Below are positions 22,701 to 31,650 of a stretch of DNA of 58,380 nucleotides, in pieces (positions within the stretch are counted from its first letter, which is position 1; each line of letters begins with the position of its first letter). This DNA is from BOG-1184 sp049514575 (GTDB taxonomy: Bacteria; Fibrobacterota; Chitinivibrionia; Chitinivibrionales; Chitinispirillaceae): NCBI GenBank assembly GCA_049514575.1, contig JBEKUX010000013.1:1-58380 (forward strand), given 5' to 3'. Below the pieces are notes generated by a model that was not told the origin of the DNA, ran no database searches, and saw nothing but the letters and a program-made list of their open reading frames with translations. Made by a program: the position numbers and the translations under genes.

Positions 22701-23933
22701 CGCGATGATCTTCATCGTGTCGTTGCCCGCAGGCAGGCTCTCATTCACCGTATAACTGCTACCCGAAACGTTCTGCATGGTATCGGTGTTGCATTTGACC
22801 CAGGCCACGCCGGACAGGTCGGTGACGCTCACGGCAATGGTGACCGGCGAAAGACGCAGGGTGTCGCTTATCGTACTGTTCGGCAAAGGCGTGGAAATGG
22901 CGATGGCCGGAGGAGTGGTATCGGGCTTGTACGTGACGGTTATGGACTTTACGCTCTGGTTATGGTTGGAACTGTTGTCCCATGCCTGGGCAGTGATGGT
23001 ATTGGGCCCCTCGGTCAACGGCCCGACGTTCAGCTGCCATACGTTGTTGTTGGACGGACCTCCGTCAGGATTGGCGCTATTGCCGTTGATGAGCACGGAA
23101 ACCGTGCCGCTCGGGTCCTTTGTCGAAACCAGCACCGATATCGTCGGTACTGTCACGAGGGAGTTGTTGGGCGGCGAGAGGAACTGGATCAGGGGCCCGG
23201 TGGTATCCATGACCACGAAGGTCACGGTATCGGCCCGCGACACGATGCTGTCGTCGTCGCGCACTTTAACGATCACGGTCTGCGTCCCGGCCATATCGAA
23301 AGCAAGGCGTATGAGGCTGTCCGGGATCACCGTATCTTTTCCGGACACGGTAAAGATAAATGCCTTGACCGTGCCGTTGGTATCGGTCGCGGAAACGGCA
23401 ATGGAATCAGGCTGCCCTGACGCCACGGTGTCCAAAACGACAGACCTGCCGTTGATCTTCATGCTGTTGATTTTAGGTATTCCGCTGTCGATCACCAGTT
23501 TCATCCGTGCGGCCGGACTCAACATCCCGTCGTTGTCCTTTGCCCGCACATACGCATAGACCCGCATCAGGGAAGAGGCAAAGTACCGCATTACGGTCAT
23601 CGAATCGCCGCTTACGGCAGTAACGCTGTCCGTGAGCTTCGTACTGTCGCCGGCCCAGTTGAAATACAGCTTTTCCACCTTCGGCGGTTTCCCGCCAGCC
23701 GCTTCGGTATCGCTGTAGGCGATGGAGATTTTTATGGAGTCCTTGATAAAACCGAACAGGGTGTCATGCAGAAAACGGGCATCAGGCGGCGTACCGGGGA
23801 TGTAGCTCTTCGACTTGGCATCCAGAGGGTTATCGCGGCTGCACCGGAGAAGGCCGGTAAACCCGATGATCCCCAAAGCAACTGTCGCGACGCCGATAAC
23901 TATAATTTTGCCGGCATGAAAATCGCTTCGCAT
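19788..23933 (-). CDS. giant secreted lipoprotein with Ig/cadherin-like repeats and C-terminal WD-like repeats
   Basis: 1381 residues. The signal ends LLRC-SRDNPLDAKS; C-x-x-DNPLD is a common lipoprotein start in this kind of genome, with Arg at -1. A long array of Ig-like domains follows (residues ~60-560; repeated D(T)xGP/TPPAI and SVxVxD patterns such as WVKCNTDTMQNV), then putative-Ig/cadherin-like repeats (~560-1010; VTWTPT, FSWTPTYK, FYWRPT, VTWVPS). The last ~370 residues contain five or six repeats of TPDGGYIxxG and VYLLKTDxxG, a beta-propeller-like pattern. It is probably a surface-exposed adhesion or binding protein. AGGGGGATGGAGT precedes the ATG, and the gene stands alone. Confidence 0.8.
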   Translation of the reverse strand: MRSDFHAGKIIVIGVATVALGIIGFTGLLRCSRDNPLDAKSKSYIPGTPPDARFLHDTLFGFIKDSIKISIAYSDTEAAGGKPPKVEKLYFNWAGDSTKLTDSVTAVSGDSMTVMRYFASSLMRVYAYVRAKDNDGMLSPAARMKLVIDSGIPKINSMKINGRSVVLDTVASGQPDSIAVSATDTNGTVKAFIFTVSGKDTVIPDSLIRLAFDMAGTQTVIVKVRDDDSIVSRADTVTFVVMDTTGPLIQFLSPPNNSLVTVPTISVLVSTKDPSGTVSVLINGNSANPDGGPSNNNVWQLNVGPLTEGPNTITAQAWDNSSNHNQSVKSITVTYKPDTTPPAIAISTPLPNSTISDTLRLSPVTIAVSVTDLSGVAWVKCNTDTMQNVSGSSYTVNESLPAGNDTMKIIASDTKGNIDTVKLPVVLLLVRDTVRPFVHIIYPRLADTQIAQKQVQVRVRAHDSLGPIISGIDSVTVDGLRATFTAGHYVRDNVPLNRHGYDTIRAVAVDSSGNLATDSVVVIQNVPPHFVPDNPVKNVGLPLVGVTDTILVCVFDTENDPLTLTFLTRPVKSSSDTLVAVSDTARLIYKPNSSGLDTFTVKVTDNLGGSATLQVRVYIGATNPYFTNDSSKIPDTAYMGIPYIVQLNAVDPNIPPLSLVYSLGKPPTPAGASIDTTGKVTWTPTVVGKDTIVAIVKNTIADSGTIRWPVIVLMPDRPPKLQNPGSPTITEGKTLQFTVAALDSDSDTLRYSFGASYPTGATLDSVSGVFSWTPTYKQGGVPPTAYPTVFRVTEKNRSPALSDSVIDTIFVRDTNMAPVLVKPHDTAIYEMELLTFALQAMDIDGDGMRDSVGGAQGAQMVGNQFYWRPTNAQGGVYQVNFYVIDSGTPPLSDSAKVIITVIDTTVPVFTKDSSNMVHYVQACAQYRDTLMATDADNDSLTYKKLSGPAALTVGKKGVVTWVPSIADISNSAYIISATVEDPYGNKDTLAWTITVLPRWPKIYPLPTTNDTGFSVIQISGGYAVCGTISASGLEWPFLMTTDTSGNAVMIKTFGGLIAHATAYSLQQTTDGGFILCGTDSTAAGSKLLLIKTTAAGDTQWTARYSHSAGLFAAAKGASVCLTSDGGYLACGTAVKSIGSASVAAKMYLLKTDGLGKRMWDSVYYTAAITGLSCGSAGYCVSPTPDGGYIASGEITASVIPVGEKDIYLVKIDAYGKALWTKSFAYQEGSVNVRNTGLSVQAAGDGTGYYIGGFSLDTTLTKSSTALVIKRDINGDSLWSWAVAGGAVTSVRATSDGGCIASGFQTSGSFGNEDAALVKLTTLGTADFYKSYGTAGNDRAYGVAATTPDGGYIFTGFAPGGGTTTNTDVYLLKTDPRGTVVK

Positions 23934-24118
23934 ACTCCATCCCCCTTTTAATGCACTTCCCTCAACCGCCGATACATTCAGTATGATGTTATGGCTTTAA
24001 ATATAATAATAAATTTTCGATCCGGCAGGTTTTTCTTGGCCTATTTTTTTTAACGCATTTCGGGTTCTGGCAGGGTATGGGCCTCAAAGCCACTTCAAAC
24101 CACGCCCTCCACACTCCC

Positions 24119-24161
24119 GGGCGTACAGCAGTACGCCCCTGCTCGACGAACAGCATGTTCG
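24119..24161. other. two adjacent perfect hairpins in a divergent promoter region
   Basis: GGGCGTAC-AGCA-GTACGCCC (24119-24138) and CGAACA-GCA-TGTTCG (24147-24161) lie 100-140 bp upstream of the kinase gene in the 326-bp gap shared with the giant lipoprotein. Neither is followed by a U-run. They may be operators or leader structures. Nothing else in this gap is recognisable. Confidence 0.4.
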
Positions 24162-24259
24162 AAATGAATTATTCCTGATTTTCTTATCTTCCCTTGCCGG
24201 ATAATTTATTTTACGTGGAATGTTTTTGGCCCCTTACAGTGTCTAATCAGTAATACACC

Positions 24260-26182
24260 ATGGCATTTTTACTCAAAGACTACAAAGACATACAGGAAAT
24301 CGCCCGGGGAGGAATGGGCAAGGTCTACCTTGCCACACAGGTTTCTCTTAACCGTAAAGTAATCATCAAGGAGATGGCAACCGGCCTGCTCACCAGCGCC
24401 ACCGAGATCAAGCGGTTCGAAAACGAGGCGCGGGCCGCGGCCCTGCTCGGACACGACAACGTCATACGGATCTACGATTTCGGGGAAGACCGCGGGTCGT
24501 TTTATATCTCGATGGAGTACGTCGACGGGCCGGATCTTGAGACGCTGCTCCGTGACGCGCACTGCATTCCCGAAATCGCTCTCATGATCGTTCTGCACGC
24601 GCTGAAAGGTCTCAATTTTGCGCACCAGCACCAGATCATCCACCGCGACATCAAGCCCGGCAATATTCTCGTTTCGAAAGTCGGCGCCGTGAAAGTGGTC
24701 GATTTCGGTCTCGCCCACGCCGGCGCCCAGCAGATGCATCTCACGGCCACGGATACGATCGTGGGAACGCCGCTCTACATGTCGCCCGAACAGGCGAGCG
24801 GCGAAGAGAAAAAAAACATCCAGATGGACATCTGGTCGGTCGGCGTTCTTCTCTACCGCATCATCACGGGCGATTACCCCTTCAAGGGCGACAACGTACC
24901 GGCCATTCTCTACAATATCGTGCAGTCGAAGCAGCCGCCCATACAGGAACTCGCGCCCGCACTGCCGGACGACCTGGCGCAGAACATCGACCTGTGCCTC
25001 GAGAAAGACCGCGCCAACCGGTTGACGATTCTTGCGCCGCTCATCGAATCGCTGCAGAGCTATTTCTACGATATCGGCGTCAGGGACACCGCCGAGCAGA
25101 TCCGGCAGTATATCACCGACCCTGTTACAAGCACAAAAGAACTGTCGAAACTGCTCCTTGAATACCACGGGAGCAAAGGGATCGAGTTCGAAGCGGCCGG
25201 GGATGCCGCAAAGGCGCAGGCGCATTTACGGGAGGTAAAGAAATTCGACCCGGCGTACAAACCGGTCGCCCGACCGCCCGAACCGTTCAAAAGGCACACC
25301 TCGTCGGCAATGCTGAAAAAGTCACCCCTTGTGACACAGAAAACCGGGTACCATCCGGCAACAACCCCGACGAAGGGAAAAAACGGCCGGCGCGCCCTCA
25401 TCGCCGGCGTCATTGTTGCGCTCGTCGTTGCCGCCGGCGGGACTGCGTATTACCTGATAGAGAAAAAGATCATCCGGTTTGCCGGAGAGCAGGCGCCCCA
25501 GCAGACCTCGCGTCAAAAGATCGTTGACTCCGTCAAGTTTGCTTTTTCGGCCAATTTGGCAGACTCGACCAAAAGGGCCGATTCAGTCAAAAAGGCCGAC
25601 TCGGTCAAACAGGCCGATTCGCTGGCCATTGAAGCCGCCAGGGCTGACTCAATCCGCAAAGCCATGAAGACCGCTGCCCTGAAAAAAACGCACGGTAAAG
25701 GAACGGAAAGACTGAAACCGTCTTTGCAGGCACCTGCTGCAACCGGTCCCACAGGCACCCTGAAAGTCGCCATCAATCCGCCCTCCGCGGAGGTAACGAT
25801 TGACGGAGCAAAAATGTCTTTGCAGGAAATGAGTGCGGGAAAGCGCCTGCAGGCCGGCGTTCACCAGCTTGCCGCCCGGGCTGCCGGGTATGAACCGTAT
25901 TCCAGGAGTGTGACAGTCGAAAAAGGGTCCGTGCAGATAATATCAGCAGACCTCTCCTCCCAGGCGTCCGGGATGGCGTCGCTGCACGTCCATTCTTATC
26001 CGTGGGCGGAAGTTTACATCGACGGCGTGTTTCAGGGAAATACGCCGACCGCAAATATTCCCCTTCCCGAAGGCACGCACACGGTCATGCTGAAACGCTC
26101 AGGGTACAAGACCTACCAGGAAACCGTCACCATCGGCAAAGGTGAACTCCGCCGCATCAAAGTCCAGCTTACAGCAGAGTAA
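24260..26182 (+). CDS. membrane Ser/Thr protein kinase with two PEGA domains
   Basis: 640 residues. An N-terminal Hanks-type kinase (residues ~8-270) shows the Gly loop ARGGMGKVY, Lys37, Glu56, the catalytic loop HRDIKPGN (Asp130, Lys132, Asn135) and DFG (148-150), with APE replaced by SPE. It is thus a catalytically complete RD kinase. A single membrane helix (378-400, ALIAGVIVALVVAAGGTAYYLI) is followed by a KADSVKxADS heptad-like stretch (~430-465), probably a coiled-coil stalk. Two PEGA repeats (~498-565 and ~570-638; AEVTIDG, AEVYIDGVFQGNTP) would lie in the periplasm and could sense envelope or surface structures. No partner phosphatase or substrate is nearby. Confidence 0.93.
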   Translation: MAFLLKDYKDIQEIARGGMGKVYLATQVSLNRKVIIKEMATGLLTSATEIKRFENEARAAALLGHDNVIRIYDFGEDRGSFYISMEYVDGPDLETLLRDAHCIPEIALMIVLHALKGLNFAHQHQIIHRDIKPGNILVSKVGAVKVVDFGLAHAGAQQMHLTATDTIVGTPLYMSPEQASGEEKKNIQMDIWSVGVLLYRIITGDYPFKGDNVPAILYNIVQSKQPPIQELAPALPDDLAQNIDLCLEKDRANRLTILAPLIESLQSYFYDIGVRDTAEQIRQYITDPVTSTKELSKLLLEYHGSKGIEFEAAGDAAKAQAHLREVKKFDPAYKPVARPPEPFKRHTSSAMLKKSPLVTQKTGYHPATTPTKGKNGRRALIAGVIVALVVAAGGTAYYLIEKKIIRFAGEQAPQQTSRQKIVDSVKFAFSANLADSTKRADSVKKADSVKQADSLAIEAARADSIRKAMKTAALKKTHGKGTERLKPSLQAPAATGPTGTLKVAINPPSAEVTIDGAKMSLQEMSAGKRLQAGVHQLAARAAGYEPYSRSVTVEKGSVQIISADLSSQASGMASLHVHSYPWAEVYIDGVFQGNTPTANIPLPEGTHTVMLKRSGYKTYQETVTIGKGELRRIKVQLTAE

Positions 26183-26225
26183 AATCGTTACCCTTCCTCT
26201 GATCGTGCAGACACACAACCATTCC

Positions 26226-27062
26226 CTATTTCATAACTTCACCTTTAATAAACTCAACCGTCTTATCGAAACCTGACATTCCGGGGAAAAAGGAATATTT
26301 TTTATATTTTTCCCTGAGTACAGCGAGTTTCCGATCATCGCCGATTGCGCTCCTGATCGAGGTGAAATACTCTTTCATTGTCACCAGCGCGTTTTTGTCC
26401 GCTACACTGCCGTGTCCCGGTACCAGTGTTTTTATCTCATACCGGCTATACAATGAATCCACAACGTTGACCCACGATGCGACAGAACAGCCGCTGCCGG
26501 CAAACAAAACTGGATGCTTGTCAAGGAAAACGATATCGCCGGTGACCAGAAGTTTCCTCTTTTCGAGATACACCACCACATCATTCGACGTATGTGCAGT
26601 TCCCATGTTGCGGATATGCACGGTCTCGCTGCCGACCCGAAGCACTTTTTCCTCTCCGGCCTTGATGGTCTCGTCCGGATAGCGGCTGTTTTTCGCCATG
26701 GCCGCCCATTGCTCTTTTGTATATGCCCCTGCAATAAGTTTTGCATCGGGATAGAGTCCGTTGCCGCCGACATGGTCCTGGTGCCCATGGGTATTGACGA
26801 CAATGATCACCTTCGTCTGTACCTTTTTCCTCATCGCTTTCGCGGCTGCGCCCATCTTTGTGTCGACCACGAGCGCCTGGGAGCCGTCCTCGGCGGTCAG
26901 GATGATCGAATTGCCGCCGCCGCCCAGCAGGATCTCAAGCTCCGGATCGTATTCGACCGCTTCGACGGACATGAAATTCCGGTAGCCGATGAAAATGAAC
27001 ACACTGCATAAGACGACCAGCAGAGCAACAATTGAACCTGCAATAATAAGTGTTTTTTTCAT
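26226..27062 (-). CDS. MBL-fold metallo-hydrolase, membrane-anchored
   Basis: 278 residues. An N-terminal signal anchor (TLIIAGSIVALLVVLCSVFIFIGY) exposes the enzyme to the periplasm. The metallo-beta-lactamase fold has the zinc motif THGHQDHVGG (~residues 93-102), a further His in GTAHTSNDVVVY, Asp in VTGDIVFLD, and the last His in VPGHGSV. Substrate unknown. It is the third gene of a minus-strand operon: the stop of asmA is 1 bp from its start and its GGGAG ribosome site lies inside the end of asmA. It was probably co-expressed for an envelope function. Confidence 0.88.
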   Translation of the reverse strand: MKKTLIIAGSIVALLVVLCSVFIFIGYRNFMSVEAVEYDPELEILLGGGGNSIILTAEDGSQALVVDTKMGAAAKAMRKKVQTKVIIVVNTHGHQDHVGGNGLYPDAKLIAGAYTKEQWAAMAKNSRYPDETIKAGEEKVLRVGSETVHIRNMGTAHTSNDVVVYLEKRKLLVTGDIVFLDKHPVLFAGSGCSVASWVNVVDSLYSRYEIKTLVPGHGSVADKNALVTMKEYFTSIRSAIGDDRKLAVLREKYKKYSFFPGMSGFDKTVEFIKGEVMK

Positions 27063-27063
27063 A

Positions 27064-29742
27064 CTATCTCCCGAATATCCCCTTCAGCTTGGTAACCGTT
27101 TTCTTCTGTAGTTCCTGCTTTACCTCATTCTTTTTCTGAACTGCCTGTTGCTGAACCTGCTGCTGCACCTGTTGTTTCGGTGCGGGCTGCTGCACTGCCG
27201 CGCTCCCGCCGCCGGCTGTACCTTCACCAAAAGCAAGCGATGAGAGAGAAGGCCTGGCCACCGGTCCGCCGAGCACGAACCGCAGGGTGACCCTTCCCTC
27301 TTTGTCGCGGGGAATGACATTTACCTTGTCAAGCATGCCGGCGAGACCGGCCAGCGCAGTGCCGCCGACGTTGCTCTTGAGTGCATTTTTAGCGCTATTC
27401 TCGGCCTTGAGAATATTGTCCGACACTGCGCGGCTCAACCGCGTGGACACCGCCATGTCCATGAGCGCATCGAACCCCACGCTCCCCTTCGCGTTCACGT
27501 CGCCGAAGTCCGACCGTATTTTAAGGTCGTCGAACAGTGCACGTCCGTTCGACAGACGGATCTTTGCCGCAAGGTCACGGAAATTGACAACGTCAAACCC
27601 GCCGAGCTTGCCGGTCTTGAGAAAATTCCCGAACGCCGTACCCATGGCCCTGGTGGCCGGCGCATTCACGATCCTGCCTTCAGCCATCTGTGCGCCGACG
27701 CCGCCGGCCATGCTTTTCATTATCCCGTCAACCGTGCCGCCGCTCCCGTTTATGGAGCTCTGGAGGTTGATGCGTCCGAAAAGGCACTTGTTGATCTGGA
27801 TGAGCTCCCGGTTGAGCGGGGTCACCGGCCTGATATATTCCCCGAACTGCCCCACGAGGTCGTTGACTTCAACGCTCTTCACAGTCAGGTCGTTTGTAAA
27901 GACAATAGTATTGACGTTTTTGAGATTGGCGTGCAGTTTGTTGCCGATACTCCCGCCCCCGATGCCGGTGGCGAAATCGACGTCCGCGATATCGTTCACC
28001 ACCGAGACTTTCACCACCATGTTGCTCATGGTGAAACCCTTGTAGATAAGTTTCTTCGTGGTGACGGTCCCCTTCATATCGATGCCGGGCAGCGGAGCGA
28101 TGATCGGCGCATCGGCGTTCCGGGCGCCGCCCTCTTTGGGGGGCTCAGGCGGCTTGATGATCGCGTCGATGTCGAGCAGGGGCGACGTGCACTTGAAATC
28201 CGCGGTCGTACGGGGAAGCTTTTTGCCCGGATCGGGCAGCATGAACGACAGGTAATTCGACACGGTCGCCGTCATGGTGAGCGACGACTGCCCCACGCTG
28301 ACTGCGACGTTCTGGCCGATCGCCTTGGACGAGAGCGTGAACATACCGTTGATGATCGCCGGTTTTATGAGCGGCGACCATACCACGACCAGGTTTTTGA
28401 GGTCGACGGTCCCCTTTAGATCGAGCTTCGACGGGTTCGACGGGTCGGCCTCGCCGCGTGCCGTTATATTGCCGACGATCCTCCCGTCAAGCGACGCTCC
28501 CTGCGGCAGCTTGATGATATCCTTAACTTCTCCCAGATTGATGTCCGCCTTGATTGCCGCGTCCACGAACGGCTTCTTGAAATCGGTCACAATCGCCCGC
28601 GCCTCGATGGGGTTCGTGCCAAACCGCATGGTCAGGCTGTTCACGGCAAGGCTGTTGTCCGTAAACGAGATGGCGGCGTTGCAGTTGTTGATCGACTGCG
28701 GCAGATCGGCGTATTTTACCGTGACGTTCTTGATAGCCAGCTCCCCGCGCACCGGCAGCGGTTTTCCTTCGGCAAGAATGCCCTTCACGGTCGCTCCCAG
28801 CTCAACCGAGCCTGACGCCGATACCTTTGCCGCGAGCGGAACCAGTTCAAGGGGCACCTCTTTGAGCAGGTCGCCCACGGTCATGGGGTCCGAAACGATC
28901 GCCAAATCAAGGGCCGGGGCCGGAGAAAGCGCGTTTTTCACGGTTCCCTTGAGCGTAATGAAAAATTTCTGCAGTGAAAGCCTTACCTGCCTGACTGTCA
29001 CTGTTCCGTCCACGAGGTTGGCCCCGATGTCATGCGAAACGGTGATGGAAAGGTTGGAAAGCGGCTTCTTTATCTCCTTCGTTTTTATTGACACTTGCGC
29101 AAGTACAAGCGAGCCGGTGGTCGTAATGTCCTTGAGCTGCCTGTCGATTGCAATGGCCGCCTGCTGATTGACGCTTGCGATAACGACTTCGTTCCCGGCC
29201 TTTTTGTCGTCATACACGATCGAGCCGTTTTCGATCGCGAGTTTTTTAAGCGTGATGGGCACGGGCAGCGCCGGAAACCGGCCTCCGGCCGCCTGCGGCA
29301 GCTGCTGTCCCTGCTCACCGCCCTTTTTCAGCATGACAAGGTCGTCGAAATTGAACTTTCCGGCCTTATCGACCTCAACGCGGAACTGGGGTCTTTTAAT
29401 CGTGATCTCCTGGATTTCCGGATACCCTTTGAAAATCGAACTGATGGAAATGCTTGCCACAAACCGGTCGACCTTTATAAACGGCTCCCTTGAGAAGCCC
29501 TCCCGCTCTGTGTTCGACACCTGCAGGCCGCTCACCGAAATGCCGAGCGCGGGATAGAGCGTGATGCCCGCCTTTTCGATCGCCACTTTCCTGCCGATCG
29601 CCTTTTCCACCTGCGGCAGCACGAGCGCGATGATCTTCTGCGTCGGGAAAAGTACGTACAGCGCGGCAATGCCTCCGCCCGCGAGGATCAGCAGCGCGGC
29701 AAGGATAATGACGACTGATTTCAATAATGACCATCTTTTCAT
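27064..29742 (-). CDS. AsmA family inner-membrane protein
   Basis: 892 residues from the ATG at 29742 (GAGGAGAAAGAT precedes it). A single N-terminal helix (VVIILAALLILAGGGIAALYVLF) is followed by the AsmA N-terminal motif (VEKAIGRKVAIEKAGITLYPALGISVSGLQV). The rest is a long beta-rich periplasmic body, a repeating-beta-groove or bridge-like fold used by AsmA/YhdP/TamB relatives for phospholipid transport to the outer membrane. The C-terminal ~60 residues are Gln/Lys-rich. It sits between an M48 protease and an MBL hydrolase in one operon. A role in outer-membrane lipid homeostasis is inferred from the family. Confidence 0.9.
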   Translation of the reverse strand: MKRWSLLKSVVIILAALLILAGGGIAALYVLFPTQKIIALVLPQVEKAIGRKVAIEKAGITLYPALGISVSGLQVSNTEREGFSREPFIKVDRFVASISISSIFKGYPEIQEITIKRPQFRVEVDKAGKFNFDDLVMLKKGGEQGQQLPQAAGGRFPALPVPITLKKLAIENGSIVYDDKKAGNEVVIASVNQQAAIAIDRQLKDITTTGSLVLAQVSIKTKEIKKPLSNLSITVSHDIGANLVDGTVTVRQVRLSLQKFFITLKGTVKNALSPAPALDLAIVSDPMTVGDLLKEVPLELVPLAAKVSASGSVELGATVKGILAEGKPLPVRGELAIKNVTVKYADLPQSINNCNAAISFTDNSLAVNSLTMRFGTNPIEARAIVTDFKKPFVDAAIKADINLGEVKDIIKLPQGASLDGRIVGNITARGEADPSNPSKLDLKGTVDLKNLVVVWSPLIKPAIINGMFTLSSKAIGQNVAVSVGQSSLTMTATVSNYLSFMLPDPGKKLPRTTADFKCTSPLLDIDAIIKPPEPPKEGGARNADAPIIAPLPGIDMKGTVTTKKLIYKGFTMSNMVVKVSVVNDIADVDFATGIGGGSIGNKLHANLKNVNTIVFTNDLTVKSVEVNDLVGQFGEYIRPVTPLNRELIQINKCLFGRINLQSSINGSGGTVDGIMKSMAGGVGAQMAEGRIVNAPATRAMGTAFGNFLKTGKLGGFDVVNFRDLAAKIRLSNGRALFDDLKIRSDFGDVNAKGSVGFDALMDMAVSTRLSRAVSDNILKAENSAKNALKSNVGGTALAGLAGMLDKVNVIPRDKEGRVTLRFVLGGPVARPSLSSLAFGEGTAGGGSAAVQQPAPKQQVQQQVQQQAVQKKNEVKQELQKKTVTKLKGIFGR

Positions 29743-29778
29743 ATCTTTCTCCTCAGCAGATGTTCTGGTCAACCGGTT

Positions 29779-30570
29779 TTACAACTGTGCCTTTATGGCC
29801 GCGTATTCGGGCAGGTTCATCCACGTCGTGTCGTTCGGCGGTACGCCCGGAATTTTATTGATGATCCCCTCCACATGGGCGATGCGCTCGCTCGAATTCG
29901 AGCGGTCGGACAGCACCTCCATGGGGCTGTCGCCGTACGTGGAAAACAGGGTCTGGAAAAAATTCCTCAGACCCCATGGGTTATACTGCGCCGCCATGCT
30001 ATACAGGACTCCGCAGCTGTCTGCCTGATACTCGTCGTCACGGCTGAATTTCAGGAAAAGCGGGTTTTCCAGAAGCCCTGCTATCATGATCGTGACCGAC
30101 AAATCGTTGCCTGAGATAATCTGTTTCAGGAAGGACACGCCGTAAGACTGGACCAGCCTGGCGGCGCCGTGACGCATGGTGACGTGCGCGATCTCGTGGG
30201 CAATGACGCCCGCGACTTCGGCGCCGCTGTTTGCCGCCTTGAGCAGTCCTTTGTAAATGAACACCGGCCCGCCGGGCAGCGAAAACGCATTGATTGCTGT
30301 GTCGTCGATTATGGTGAACGTAAACGGGATATCGTCACGGTCGCGTTGCGCGCCGGCAAGCTGCATGCCGATGGTATTGATGTAGGCAATGGCTACATTG
30401 CTCCCCTGATAATGGGGATAATGAACAGTGTCAGCAAGCATCTGTGTTTTCAACTTTTCGCCCAGCGCAATTTCGTCCTGGTCGGAGAGGACTAAATTGG
30501 TGATCGGGCTGCAGGTCAACATGGCAGGCAGTGCCAATGCCATTCCGATGTATCGGACGGATTCAAGCAT
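29779..30570 (-). CDS. M48 family zinc metalloprotease, lipoprotein-like
   Basis: 264 residues from the ATG at 30570 (GAGGAGGGAGTTCC ribosome site). The N-terminal signal includes AMLTCSP, a possible lipid-attachment Cys. Zinc motif VIAHEIAHVTMRHGA supplies two His and the catalytic Glu; the third ligand is Glu in DDEYQADSCG. The length and motif set resemble the BepA/LoiP periplasmic proteases that act in outer-membrane protein quality control, without a TPR domain. First gene of the M48-asmA-MBL operon, 36 bp before asmA. Confidence 0.9.
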   Translation of the reverse strand: MLESVRYIGMALALPAMLTCSPITNLVLSDQDEIALGEKLKTQMLADTVHYPHYQGSNVAIAYINTIGMQLAGAQRDRDDIPFTFTIIDDTAINAFSLPGGPVFIYKGLLKAANSGAEVAGVIAHEIAHVTMRHGAARLVQSYGVSFLKQIISGNDLSVTIMIAGLLENPLFLKFSRDDEYQADSCGVLYSMAAQYNPWGLRNFFQTLFSTYGDSPMEVLSDRSNSSERIAHVEGIINKIPGVPPNDTTWMNLPEYAAIKAQL

Positions 30571-30698
30571 ACGGAACTCCCTCCTCGCTTGTTTGGGACC
30601 GCTAACCGAAGCATAAAAATCAGTATTTCCGTGCAGTATTTGCAACTTCCAATACTTTCTCGATGGCGAATTTTCCCCTTATATATTTTTACTGCGTC

Positions 30699-31604
30699 AT
30701 GAAAATAAAAATGCTGTTCAGTGAATTCAGGAACTCCCTTAAAAACCCGTGGGCAGAAGAGCTGATCGACCTTGTCCTCTACCGCCCGCTCGCATTCATT
30801 CTTGTCAAATGCATCGCACCGCTCCCCCTCACTCCCAACCAGGTGAGCGGGCTGGCCATGATCGCAGGTATCGCGGCAGGCTTTTGCTTCGCCAAAGGCA
30901 CTCCCCGTGACTTTGTGCTCGGCGGAGTGCTGTTCGGACTGTCGAACGTCTTTGACTGTGCCGACGGCATGATCGCCCGGCTCAAGAAAAACGGGACGAA
31001 AACCGGCCGCATCGTGGACGGTCTAGTCGATTATGTGGCGAGCGGTGCGGTCTACGTCGGGTTCGGCATCGGGTTGACAAAAGCGGTACAGGCCGGGGCC
31101 GTTCATCTGCCTTTCGGCGCGCGCAGCGCGTGGCTGCTAGTGGTGCTGGCCGTAGTCAGCGCCATTCTGCACTCCATTTCGAGCGACTATTTCCGGAACG
31201 CCTTTATCCGGCGGTGTGCCGGGAAAACAGCGGCTGACGACGATGAACGCCGCGTTTTTTCCGAAGAGCTGTCGCGGCTGAAGAAACTGAAAGGACATTG
31301 GTTCGATAAAACGCTGATCCGGATCTACCTGAAGTATCTCGGACTGCAATCCGGCAGACCGGCGGAGCCGGCTTTGCCGGTTCCGGAAGCAGCACCCTTG
31401 CGGCGCCCCTCTGCAGTAAGCGCCGTAACTGCGGCGCTGTGGAACCTCATCGGTCCCTCGACCCACATTACCTTTTTTATCCTTGCCGCGCTGCTCTTCA
31501 GTCCGGCTGTTTTCTTCGCTTTCGTCATTGTTGCCGCCAACCTGTGGATGGCCGGGCTTTTTCTCGTCCGTGCGGTAATAAAGCCGGACGAGACGCGCAT
31601 GTAA
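30699..31604 (+). CDS. CDP-alcohol phosphatidyltransferase family protein
   Basis: 301 residues. Integral membrane enzyme transferring a phosphatidyl or similar group from a CDP-alcohol to a second alcohol in phospholipid synthesis. The full active-site motif is present: DCADGMIARLKKNGTKTGR followed by IVDGLVD, matching DG(X2)AR(X8)G(X3)D(X3)D. Several membrane helices flank it. An unusual hydrophilic insert (~165-235) lies between helices. ATG 30699 is preferred; 30663 is possible, but a TATATATTTTT promoter-like box overlaps that extension. First gene of a four-gene plus-strand run, divergent from the M48 operon. Confidence 0.85.
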   Translation: MKIKMLFSEFRNSLKNPWAEELIDLVLYRPLAFILVKCIAPLPLTPNQVSGLAMIAGIAAGFCFAKGTPRDFVLGGVLFGLSNVFDCADGMIARLKKNGTKTGRIVDGLVDYVASGAVYVGFGIGLTKAVQAGAVHLPFGARSAWLLVVLAVVSAILHSISSDYFRNAFIRRCAGKTAADDDERRVFSEELSRLKKLKGHWFDKTLIRIYLKYLGLQSGRPAEPALPVPEAAPLRRPSAVSAVTAALWNLIGPSTHITFFILAALLFSPAVFFAFVIVAANLWMAGLFLVRAVIKPDETRM

Positions 31605-31650
31605 TATCGCGGAATATATTTTTCCCAATCACTTCTATTCAGAACCATAC

